Source: Rhizobiales bacterium Ga0077525 (GTDB lineage Bacteria; Pseudomonadota; Alphaproteobacteria; Rhizobiales; Xanthobacteraceae). From it: a stretch of 64,000 nucleotides of DNA. Of this stretch, positions 41,562 to 49,320 are shown in pieces. Location of the stretch: assembly GCA_001464835.1 (NCBI GenBank), contig LNDS01000007.1, positions 1 through 64,000 of the forward strand, given 5' to 3'. How positions within the stretch are numbered: the stretch's first letter is position 1; each line of letters begins with the position of its first letter. The translations under genes and the position numbers were made by a program. A model generated the notes under the pieces. It was not told where the DNA came from, ran no database searches, and was given only the letters and a program-made list of their open reading frames with translations.

Positions 41562-42169
41562 GTTCTTCCCCCAAAAAGTTGCCGTGTCTTGCATTGCCCA
41601 GTGCGCGACGTCATCCTGATCCAGGATTGGGTATTCATCACGGTCCCCCATTGCCCGATCAATCGGCACACGACGTCATGCACCGTGACGGACGGCATGT
41701 CGGCGAAGCCGTAACTGGCCGACGCATCCGCGAGATAGGTGACGCGATGGCCGCGATGAAATGCCTCGATCGCCGTCGCCAGGCATGCCGCCTCGCCGGC
41801 AAAGCCCGCCATGATGAAGTTGCCGCCATTGTTCGCGATCACTTCGGCAAAGTGCGGGCTCGCATAACAGGACGGCTGCTTGCGTCCGAATACCGAATCC
41901 GGCCCGTGCGGCTCGAAGCCTTCGATCGGTCCGGCGTTGCGGCGGCGCCCACCGAACGAAGACGCGTCAGCCCAGTGCGTATAAGCGACCGGCATATCCA
42001 TCGCCCGCGCATGCGCCAAAGCGAGGCGGCAATTGGCGAGCGCATCCGGCGCCTCGGGAATGTCCAGCGCCCGCGATGGCGCAAGATAGTCCTGCTGCAA
42101 ATCGACCAGCACGAGGGTCGGCAGCCTGGCCGCGCGGGTAAAGGCGTTCAGATCGACGACCTTGTTCAC
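41558..42169 (-). CDS. Isochorismatase-fold cysteine hydrolase
   Basis: A 203-residue hydrolase. The catalytic triad of the family is visible: Asp in VLVDLQQDYL, Lys in FGRKQPSCYAS and Cys in FAGEAACLATAIEAF. Relatives are nicotinamidase, N-carbamoylsarcosine amidase, ureidoacrylate and biuret hydrolases. The start is GTG 42169, sharing GTGA with the upstream acetyltransferase stop. No substrate-specific motif is obvious. Coupling to a GNAT protein suggests a pathway making or removing an amide or acyl group. Confidence 0.82.
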   Translation of the reverse strand: MNKVVDLNAFTRAARLPTLVLVDLQQDYLAPSRALDIPEAPDALANCRLALAHARAMDMPVAYTHWADASSFGGRRRNAGPIEGFEPHGPDSVFGRKQPSCYASPHFAEVIANNGGNFIMAGFAGEAACLATAIEAFHRGHRVTYLADASASYGFADMPSVTVHDVVCRLIGQWGTVMNTQSWIRMTSRTGQCKTRQLFGGRT

Positions 42170-43524
42170 GCTTGCCTCACTGCGCCGGGCCGCGTCACGT
42201 CGCGCGCCGCGGATTTTTCCAGAATGCCGGGCGTGTGCCAGCGGCCTTCCGGCCTGATGATGACGTAAGGATCGGACTCGATCGAAACGGCGTCGGGATG
42301 CGCGGTGACGTCGAGCACGATCTCGACAAAGCCGAATTCGGAGAAGGACAGCTCGCGCGCTTCGTTCGGCACGCGGAAGCCGAACTGGCCGTACCATTCG
42401 ACCAGGCTTTGCTCCGACTGGCCGTAAATGCGTGTGTAACCTTTCATGCGGCACATCTCGATGCCGGCGCGGATCATCTGCTGGGCGAGCTTGTGGCCGC
42501 GAAATTCCTTGCGCACCGCCAGTCGTTCCAGCTTGGCAAAGCCGGCGAAGTAGCGAATGCGCAGGCAGGCCGCCGGCTCCTGGCCGGCATAGCCGAGCAG
42601 ATGCGTCGCCGAGAAGTCGTTGCCGTCGAATTCCTCGCCATAGGGGCAGCGCTGCTCGGCCATATAGACGGCGCTGCGCACGGAAAAGACCCGCGACAAT
42701 TCCTCCATGGTCCGCGCCACGGTCACCGACGAAGCCGCGGCTTCGTCCGCGACATAATTGTCGTAAAGCGGCCGCGATGCAGCCTCAGGTTGTGACCTGG
42801 TGTATTTGTATACCGTCTCACTGACGGCGCCGTCATAGGTGCAGCCACAGGTGAAGCCGAGCCCTTCCAGCGTGTATTTGCCCTCCGGCGTCGAGGCACA
42901 GGAATAGACATCGACGTCACGGTAAATCGGCGTCGATATTTTTTGCAGCGTTAGCGACATACCGCCGGACAGCGCGCCCCAGGCATGGGTACACCAGATG
43001 TAGATGCCGGCCGGCTTTTCGTGCTGCGAAGCCAAAAGAGAGGTATCGGGATCGGTGCCTTTGAAAGTGCCAGCAACAAGCTGCCGCAATCCGTCATGGT
43101 TGAGCATCAGGTAAGCTTGAAAGCCTTCGGGCCGGCGCTCCCGCGACGAAAAGTTCTCGCGCCGCGCAATTGCCCAAAATGAATCCGGGTTGTGCGACAC
43201 CACGCGATGAACCGCTTCATTGGCGCCGAGACCGGGCAGATCCTGACGCGCGCGATCCATCAGCATGTCAATTTCGGCACCGCTCGGCGTGAAAATAACC
43301 AGCCGACGTGCCAGACGCCGCGGGTCGATATGGCCGAGCGTGTGATTGGCGGAGGGCCGTTTCGCTTTCGCATTTGCGTGAGAAACAGACGCACCCTCTG
43401 CCACTGTTGCGTCGGTTGAACGTCCAACTAACGCTATGCGTGTATCGGCAGTTGCAGTCGATGCCCATAACAATGGAATTTGCGCACCGTTGCGGGTTCC
43501 GGACCGCACATCGAGGATTGTCAT
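42166..43524 (-). CDS. GNAT-domain acyltransferase with a large N-terminal domain
   Basis: A 452-residue protein. The C-terminal part (about 270-420) is a GNAT fold: core strand AACLRIRYFAGFAKLERLAV leading to KEFRGHKLAQQMIRAGI, the acyl-CoA pyrophosphate loop (R-G-H-K-L-A), then GQSEQSLVEWYGQFGF. The motif CPYGEEFDGNDFSATHLLGY precedes it. The N-terminal 240 residues contain Cys/Trp-rich segments (YIWCTHAWGAL, CASTPEGKY, FTCGCTYDG) that I cannot assign. It is first in a coupled operon with the isochorismatase-fold and 84-aa genes and divergent from a LysR regulator. Confidence 0.72.
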   Translation of the reverse strand: MTILDVRSGTRNGAQIPLLWASTATADTRIALVGRSTDATVAEGASVSHANAKAKRPSANHTLGHIDPRRLARRLVIFTPSGAEIDMLMDRARQDLPGLGANEAVHRVVSHNPDSFWAIARRENFSSRERRPEGFQAYLMLNHDGLRQLVAGTFKGTDPDTSLLASQHEKPAGIYIWCTHAWGALSGGMSLTLQKISTPIYRDVDVYSCASTPEGKYTLEGLGFTCGCTYDGAVSETVYKYTRSQPEAASRPLYDNYVADEAAASSVTVARTMEELSRVFSVRSAVYMAEQRCPYGEEFDGNDFSATHLLGYAGQEPAACLRIRYFAGFAKLERLAVRKEFRGHKLAQQMIRAGIEMCRMKGYTRIYGQSEQSLVEWYGQFGFRVPNEARELSFSEFGFVEIVLDVTAHPDAVSIESDPYVIIRPEGRWHTPGILEKSAARDVTRPGAVRQA

Positions 43525-43540
43525 GACGAAAACTCACTGG

Positions 43541-43551
43541 TTGTGCCACAA
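43541..43551. promoter_or_regulatory. Candidate LysR binding palindrome
   Basis: TTGTG-C-CACAA lies in the 68-base gap between the divergent LysR and GNAT genes and has the dyad form of LysR boxes. It is short, so chance occurrence is possible. Confidence 0.35.
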
Positions 43552-43592
43552 TATGGACTCTGCGATATTTATGCAGATGAGGGGGCTTTGGG

Positions 43593-44672
43593 ATGCACCG
43601 TCAGGCGACGCAGCGTGAGCCGCTGAGGAATCACACCGCACCCGATGCATGCGGAAAGAACGGCGACTGGGAGAGCATCCGGATATTTCTTGAGATCATC
43701 CGCTCAGGCAGCTTCCGCGCCGCGGCCGACCGTCTCGGAATGTCGTTCGGCGTGGTGCGCAGACGTGTCGTCGCCCTCGAACAACATCTCGGCACATTGT
43801 TGATGACGCGGCACACCGGCGGCATTCGCCTGACCGCCGAAGGCGAAAGAATCGCGGCGGCGGCGCGGCAGATGGAAATTGCGTCGCACGCGATCGTGCG
43901 GGCGAATGAATCGATGTCGTCGCAGATTTCCGGCAACGTTAAAATATCGACCACCGAAGGCACCGGCACGTTCTGGCTGATCCCGCGGCTGGTGGAATTG
44001 CAGCGCGCCTATCCCGGCCTCTTGATCGATTTCAACTGCACGATGAGCCCGGCGGATGTCTCCAACCTCGAAGCCGATGTCTCGGTGCAGTTGCGGCGGC
44101 CGTCATCGCCCAATCTGAAAATCACCAGGCTCGGCCGCCTGCATACGATGCCGTTCGCGGCGCAATCCTATATCGACCTGTTCGGCATGCCGAAGACCCT
44201 CGAAGAGATGGGACGGCACCGCTACGCTTTGCACATCTCGGAGCAGACACAGGCGGAAAAGCTGTTCACCGAACTGTTTCCGGGCAAACCCTGGTCCGGC
44301 CTGGTCGCCATGACCGCCAACACGGCGAGCGCGCATCTCTGGTCGATCTCAAAGGGCATCGGCATCGGCTGGCTGCCGACTTATGCCCACCTGATCGGCG
44401 GCCGTATCGTGCCGGTCGAAGTCGGCCCGCGGTTCAAGCTCGACGTCTGGCTCGCCTATCATCCCGACGTCACCAAGATCGCGCGCGTCCGCAGGGTCAT
44501 CGACTGGATCAAGGACTCGTTCGACGCCAAGAAGTTCCCCTGGTTCGGCGACGACTTCATCCACCCTAACGACCTGCCGCAGAGCTATCTCGGCGAGCCA
44601 CTGATCAATCTGTTTGAAGGCTTTGTGCAACATAAGCCGGTGCCGAACGACAAACCCGGGTTTGCCGCGTAA
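43593..44672 (+). CDS. LysR-family transcriptional regulator
   Basis: A 359-residue regulator, about 55 longer than usual because of a 25-residue N-terminal and a 30-residue C-terminal extension. The helix-turn-helix is FLEIIRSGSFRAAADRLGMS, with VVRRRVVALEQHLGTLLMTR following. The ligand domain starts ISGNVKISTTEGTGTFWLIP and is complete. LysR genes usually control the adjacent divergent operon, here GNAT / isochorismatase / 84-aa, through sites in the 68-base shared promoter region. ATG 43593 is the first in frame and follows a G-rich stretch. Confidence 0.88.
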   Translation: MHRQATQREPLRNHTAPDACGKNGDWESIRIFLEIIRSGSFRAAADRLGMSFGVVRRRVVALEQHLGTLLMTRHTGGIRLTAEGERIAAAARQMEIASHAIVRANESMSSQISGNVKISTTEGTGTFWLIPRLVELQRAYPGLLIDFNCTMSPADVSNLEADVSVQLRRPSSPNLKITRLGRLHTMPFAAQSYIDLFGMPKTLEEMGRHRYALHISEQTQAEKLFTELFPGKPWSGLVAMTANTASAHLWSISKGIGIGWLPTYAHLIGGRIVPVEVGPRFKLDVWLAYHPDVTKIARVRRVIDWIKDSFDAKKFPWFGDDFIHPNDLPQSYLGEPLINLFEGFVQHKPVPNDKPGFAA

Positions 44673-44896
44673 ACCCGGCGTCGGAACTTTAAGCGCCTCA
44701 TTCTCGCCCCTTAGATGCGGCACGCAGCAGCGCCTGCGCTGCCTATGGAGTGGGCAACAAAACCCATTGCCTGCATTTGGCCTTTTCACTACCCGCAAGC
44801 CTATTTAGCTGCGACTCATGTAAGAAGTGCGTTTCGTTTTCATCGGCAATGAAGTTCCGCCGAAACGCCCCGTCGCCGGTGATCACAATCGCGGAG

Positions 44897-47380
44897 ATGC
44901 CGCCAGTGAAAGCAAACCAATTACCATCGGGCACCCGTCACGCCGAAGCGCTCGAAGCCGAACTGGCCGAGGCCATCAAATCGAAACTCACTTACAGTCT
45001 CGGCAAGAGCTTCCGCTCGGCGACCGACAATGACTGGTATCACGCGACCGCGCTCGCCGTGCGCGACCGCGTCGTCGATGTCTGGATGCAGTCGCGGCGC
45101 GAAACCAACCGGCTGAACAAGCGCCGCGTCTATTATCTGTCCATCGAGTTCCTGATCGGCCGGCTGCTGCTCGACACGCTGACCAACCTGCGCCTGGTCG
45201 AGCCGACCCGCCGCGCGCTCGCCAGCTTCGGCGTGGATCTCGAAAGGCTGCGCGGTGGCGAGCCCGACGCCGCGCTCGGCAATGGCGGTCTCGGCCGCCT
45301 CGCCGCCTGTTTCATGGACAGCATGTCGGCGCTGGCCATACCGGCCTATGGCTACGGCATCCGCTACGAGAACGGATTGTTCGAGCAACGCATCATCGAC
45401 GGCTGGCAACACGAGGTGCCGGAGGACTGGCTCGCCAGTGGCAATCCGTGGGAGTTCATGCGGCCCGATACGAAAATTCCGATCGGCTTCGGCGGATCGG
45501 TCGAGTTCGTCGGCGACACCGAAGCCACCATGCGCGCGGTCTGGACGCCGGCGGATATCGTGCTTGCCGTGCCTTACGATACGCCGATCGTCGGCTGGCG
45601 CGGCCGCCACTGCAATGCGCTGCGCCTGTGGTCAGCGCGAGTCGCCGATCCCATTCATCTGCCAACCTTCAACGAAGGCGATCTGGTCGGCGCCACCGCG
45701 GCGCGGGCGCGCGCCGAGGCGATCTCGCGCGTGCTGTATCCCAACGACGGCACGCCGGTCGGCCAGGAGTTGCGGCTGCGCCAGGAGTACTTCTTCACCT
45801 CGGCGACCTTGCAGGACCTCACCAACAGGCATCTCGACGAGTTCGACACGCTCGACAATCTCGCCGACTATGCCGCGGTCCAGCTCAACGACACGCACCC
45901 GGCCATTGCGGTCGCCGAATTGATGCGCATCCTGGTCGACGATCACCGCATCGATTGGCCGAAAGCGTGGACGATCACCCGCGCGACCTTGAGCTACACC
46001 AATCACACGCTGCTGCCTGAAGCGCTGGAAAGCTGGCCGGTCGATCTGCTCGGCCGCCTGTTGCCGCGCCACTTGCAGATCATCTACACGATCAACTGGA
46101 TTCATTTGCAGGATCTCGAAAAGCGCGGCCTCAACGAACCCGATTTCATCTCGGCTGTGTCGCTGGTCAAGGACAATGGCGAACGCCGCGTGCGCATGGC
46201 GCATCTGGCGTTTCTAGGCACGCATTGCGTCAACGGCGTCTCTGCCCTGCACACCGAACTGCTCAAGCACACGGTGTTCAACGACCTGATCAAGGCGTCG
46301 CCACCGCAGGCGCAAACCCGGGTGGTCAACAAGACCAACGGCATCACCTTCCGGCGCTGGCTTTACGAGGCCAACCCCATCCTGACGGAATTGCTGGTGG
46401 AGCGGCTTGGTGAGCGCGTGCTTGACGATCCGGACTGCCTCAAGGAGCTGGAGAAATTCGCCGGCGACGAGAATTTCGTCGCGCGCTACGAATACGCCCG
46501 CACCGCCAACAAGTCTAAGCTCGCCGGCCTGCTGCTGGCGAAGGCGCGCATCGCCATCGATCCGCACGCCATGTTCGACGTCCAGATCAAGCGCGTGCAC
46601 GAATACAAACGCCAGCTGCTGAACCTGCTGGAGACCATCGCGCTCTATCAGGAGATCAAGGAACGGCCGAACGATACATTCGTGCCGCGGGTGAAGATTT
46701 TCGCCGGCAAGGCGGCGGCGAGCTATGAGCGCGCCAAGCTGATCATCAAGCTCGCCGGCGACATCGGCAAGGTCGTCAACAGCGATCCCGTCATCGCCGG
46801 CAGGCTGAAGCTGGTGTTCATCCCGAACTACAGCGCCAGCCTCGCCGAATCGATTATCCCGGCGGCCGACCTGTCCGAACAGATTTCGACCGCCGGCATG
46901 GAAGCCTCCGGCACCGGCAACATGAAGCTGGCGCTCAACGGCGCCATCACCATCGGCACGATGGACGGCGCCAATATCGAGATTTGCGAGCAGGTCGGGC
47001 GCGAGAACGTCGTTATCTTCGGCATGACGGCGCAGCAAGTGGCCGAGCGCGTCGAAGCCGGCTTTACCGGCGCCGATGCGGCCGCCACCTCGCCGCGGCT
47101 GCGCCGCGTGCTGGAGAGCCTTGCGGCCGGCGAATTCTCGCCGGAGCATCCCGATCGCTTTGCCCCGATTGTCGATGCGGTGCGCGATTACGACCGCTTC
47201 ATGGTGGCGGCTGATTTCGATTCGTATTGGGACGCGCAGCGCGCCGTGGACAAACTCTGGCAGACACCGGCCGACTGGTGGCGCGCCAGCATTCTCAACA
47301 CCGCGCGCATGGGCTGGTTCTCGTCCGACCGCACCATCCGCGAATATGCAAGCGACATCTGGAACGTGCCGCTGCGCTAG
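44897..47380 (+). CDS. glgP: Glycogen/maltodextrin phosphorylase GlgP
   Basis: An 827-residue GT35 phosphorylase. Hallmarks are LGNGGLGRLAACFMDSM, the dextrin-side motif YEANPILTEL and the pyridoxal-phosphate Lys677 in EASGTGNMKLALNGA. It releases glucose-1-phosphate from alpha-1,4-glucan ends in the cytoplasm. I prefer ATG 44897 (MPPVKANQLPSG); ATG 44849 (MKFRRN) is in frame and possible. The 224 bases upstream hold a GCAGCG-CCTG-CGCTGC hairpin near 44732 but no gene. Downstream is an intergenic palindrome, then malQ on the opposite strand. Confidence 0.93.
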   Translation: MPPVKANQLPSGTRHAEALEAELAEAIKSKLTYSLGKSFRSATDNDWYHATALAVRDRVVDVWMQSRRETNRLNKRRVYYLSIEFLIGRLLLDTLTNLRLVEPTRRALASFGVDLERLRGGEPDAALGNGGLGRLAACFMDSMSALAIPAYGYGIRYENGLFEQRIIDGWQHEVPEDWLASGNPWEFMRPDTKIPIGFGGSVEFVGDTEATMRAVWTPADIVLAVPYDTPIVGWRGRHCNALRLWSARVADPIHLPTFNEGDLVGATAARARAEAISRVLYPNDGTPVGQELRLRQEYFFTSATLQDLTNRHLDEFDTLDNLADYAAVQLNDTHPAIAVAELMRILVDDHRIDWPKAWTITRATLSYTNHTLLPEALESWPVDLLGRLLPRHLQIIYTINWIHLQDLEKRGLNEPDFISAVSLVKDNGERRVRMAHLAFLGTHCVNGVSALHTELLKHTVFNDLIKASPPQAQTRVVNKTNGITFRRWLYEANPILTELLVERLGERVLDDPDCLKELEKFAGDENFVARYEYARTANKSKLAGLLLAKARIAIDPHAMFDVQIKRVHEYKRQLLNLLETIALYQEIKERPNDTFVPRVKIFAGKAAASYERAKLIIKLAGDIGKVVNSDPVIAGRLKLVFIPNYSASLAESIIPAADLSEQISTAGMEASGTGNMKLALNGAITIGTMDGANIEICEQVGRENVVIFGMTAQQVAERVEAGFTGADAAATSPRLRRVLESLAAGEFSPEHPDRFAPIVDAVRDYDRFMVAADFDSYWDAQRAVDKLWQTPADWWRASILNTARMGWFSSDRTIREYASDIWNVPLR

Positions 47381-47384
47381 TCAT

Positions 47385-47438
47385 AGCGTTTTCGAGCAAA
47401 GTGGGTACCGGTTCGCGTGAAGAAAACGCGTCAAATAA
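47385..47438. repeat. Rhizobiales-type intergenic palindrome
   Basis: Arms AGCGTTTTC and GAAAACGCG flank the core AAAGTGGGTACCGGTTCGCG. Its reverse complement shares ACCGGTxCCCACTTT with the element at 21511-21559. It lies between the convergent glgP and malQ genes. Confidence 0.75.
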
Positions 47439-47442
47439 TAAT

Positions 47443-49215
47443 CTAACCGCGGCCGTTCTGCGCGAGGGCCTGCGCCACGCGCTGCAGGGCGTCGTGCGAC
47501 GCAAGGTCCTCGACATCGACCGGCAGCTTGCGCCGCCAGTTCGGATGCTGGTCGACGGTGCCGGGAATGTTGATCTGTTCGGCGACGCCGAGAATATCGT
47601 CGAGTCCGACTGTCACCAGCCGCGACGGCGTCTGCGCCAGAACGGCGGCCACGCCAGCGAAATCGTCCGGCGCATAGGACGGCGCGCGTTCCGCCAAGAT
47701 CCAGCGCAAGGTCTCGCGCGAATGCGCGCGCGCTTCCTCCGTTTCGCCGGGGTCGATGCCCATGGCGTGCTTGGTCCGCAAATCGTCGCCGGTCAGCCAG
47801 CCGCGAAACGTCGACAAATCGTGCGTGTTGAAGGTGGCGAGCGCCTCGGACGGATAGGTCTCCGGCGCGCGGAAGCGGCCATCATGTTCGCGCTCGAACA
47901 TCATGACGCGATAGGTCCACAGACCCCAGCGCGCAAGCTTGTCGCGGAAGCCGTCCGGCACGGTGCCGAGGTCTTCGCCGATAACGATGCAGCGCGCGCG
48001 ATTGCTCTCTTCAGCGATGACGCGCAGCGTCGCTTCCAGTGGATAATGGACGTACGCGCCATCCACGGCCGGACTGCCATGCGGAATGAGAAACATCCGG
48101 TTGAGGCCGAGCACATGATCCATGCGCACCGCGCCGGCATGGCTCATCAAGGCGCGCATCAGCATGCGCAACGGCTCGAAATCGTTGGCGGCGAAAGTGC
48201 GCGGGTTGAACGGCGCCAGACCCCAGTCCTGTCCGGCCGGGTTGAATTCGTCGGGCGGCGCGCCGATCGAAAAGCCCGCCAGGATCGCGTCCTGCCGACT
48301 CCAGGCGTCGGCCCCATTCGGATCGATGCCGACGGCGAGATCGGTGTAGAGGCCGATCGACATGCCGAGGCTGTGCGATTGATCCTTGCAGGCCTGCAAC
48401 TGGCGCGACGCCACCCATTGCATGAACTCCTGGAATTCGCACTCCTCGCTATGCTCGGCGCGAAACCTTTCGAGCGTCGCGCTGTCCGGCCGCTTCCAAG
48501 GCGTTGGCCATTGCGGCCACGGCACCGGCGCGTGCTTCATGCGCAGCACTTCAAAGCAGCCAAAGCGCTTGATCGCGTCACCCTGCTCGTTGCGATAGGC
48601 CTCGAAGTCGGCGCGCCGCCCGGTATTGGCCTTGGCGCGGAAACCGTCATAGGCCGCGCGCAAGCCGGCCAGCTTGGCGCGCGCAACTTTTGGATAGTCG
48701 ATCAGCTCGGCGTCGCGCGCAGCGGCAATGTCATCGGCAAGACCCGCGGCCTCGATGCCGGGAAACTCGGGGATCGCTGCGACGTCGATATAGAGGACAT
48801 TAAGAAACAGTCGACTATTCGGCGCATAGGGACTGGCCTGGTCGGCCCGGTCGGGAAACAGCGCGTGCAGCGGATTGAGCCCGACGGCCGATGCGCCTTG
48901 CGCGGCGGCCAGCGCCACCAGCCGCGCCAGATCGCCAAAATCGCCATGACCCCAGTTGGTCCGCGAGCGCAGAGAATAAAGCTGCGTCGCAATGCCCCAG
49001 ACGCGCCTTCCGTCACCTTGGAAAGCGCGAATGGGCGAGCGGTTGATGTCAGAGGCGGCGACATCCGCCTCCGCCTGCGAATGTCCGCCCCCGCCGGACA
49101 GGGTGGCAATCAGAAGGCTCGCCGTTTGCGGGTTAACGGCATGCCAGTGACCAAACACATCATGATAGCCGGCCTGAATGCCCCATTTCTCGGCAACAAC
49201 TCCTAAATCGTCCAT
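47443..49215 (-). CDS. malQ: 4-alpha-glucanotransferase MalQ (GH77)
   Basis: A 590-residue GH77 amylomaltase. The catalytic residues are visible: nucleophile Asp366 in VRMDHVLGL, acid/base Glu414 in VIGEDLGTV and Asp466 in NTHDLSTF (usually TTHDTPT). The acceptor-side motif SPYAPNSR is present. The N-terminal 60 residues are a short version of the MalQ N domain. It disproportionates maltodextrins, producing longer chains suitable for GlgP or GlgB. It is the only gene on the minus strand within the glucan cluster and is divergent from glgE with a 105-base shared control region. Confidence 0.9.
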   Translation of the reverse strand: MDDLGVVAEKWGIQAGYHDVFGHWHAVNPQTASLLIATLSGGGGHSQAEADVAASDINRSPIRAFQGDGRRVWGIATQLYSLRSRTNWGHGDFGDLARLVALAAAQGASAVGLNPLHALFPDRADQASPYAPNSRLFLNVLYIDVAAIPEFPGIEAAGLADDIAAARDAELIDYPKVARAKLAGLRAAYDGFRAKANTGRRADFEAYRNEQGDAIKRFGCFEVLRMKHAPVPWPQWPTPWKRPDSATLERFRAEHSEECEFQEFMQWVASRQLQACKDQSHSLGMSIGLYTDLAVGIDPNGADAWSRQDAILAGFSIGAPPDEFNPAGQDWGLAPFNPRTFAANDFEPLRMLMRALMSHAGAVRMDHVLGLNRMFLIPHGSPAVDGAYVHYPLEATLRVIAEESNRARCIVIGEDLGTVPDGFRDKLARWGLWTYRVMMFEREHDGRFRAPETYPSEALATFNTHDLSTFRGWLTGDDLRTKHAMGIDPGETEEARAHSRETLRWILAERAPSYAPDDFAGVAAVLAQTPSRLVTVGLDDILGVAEQINIPGTVDQHPNWRRKLPVDVEDLASHDALQRVAQALAQNGRG

Positions 49216-49286
49216 TTCTCTGTCATTTCCGTGTGTTATTGACTCGCGGCGATGTGTCGGATGGCGGAACTTTAGCGTGGGGCGTT

Positions 49287-49302
49287 GGTTCTCATAAGAA
49301 CC
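49287..49302. promoter_or_regulatory. Candidate operator upstream of glgE
   Basis: GGTTCT-CATA-AGAACC, a 6-bp inverted repeat, ends 9 bases before the AGGAAG ribosome site of glgE in the malQ/glgE divergent region. It could be a repressor site or an mRNA hairpin. Confidence 0.35.
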
Positions 49303-49320
49303 TTAAAATGCAGGAAGATA

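Noticed and set aside
49285-49320. Upstream start for GlgE at 49285
   Set aside because: It would include the inverted repeat and ribosome site as coding sequence; ATG 49321 has AGGAAG directly before it.
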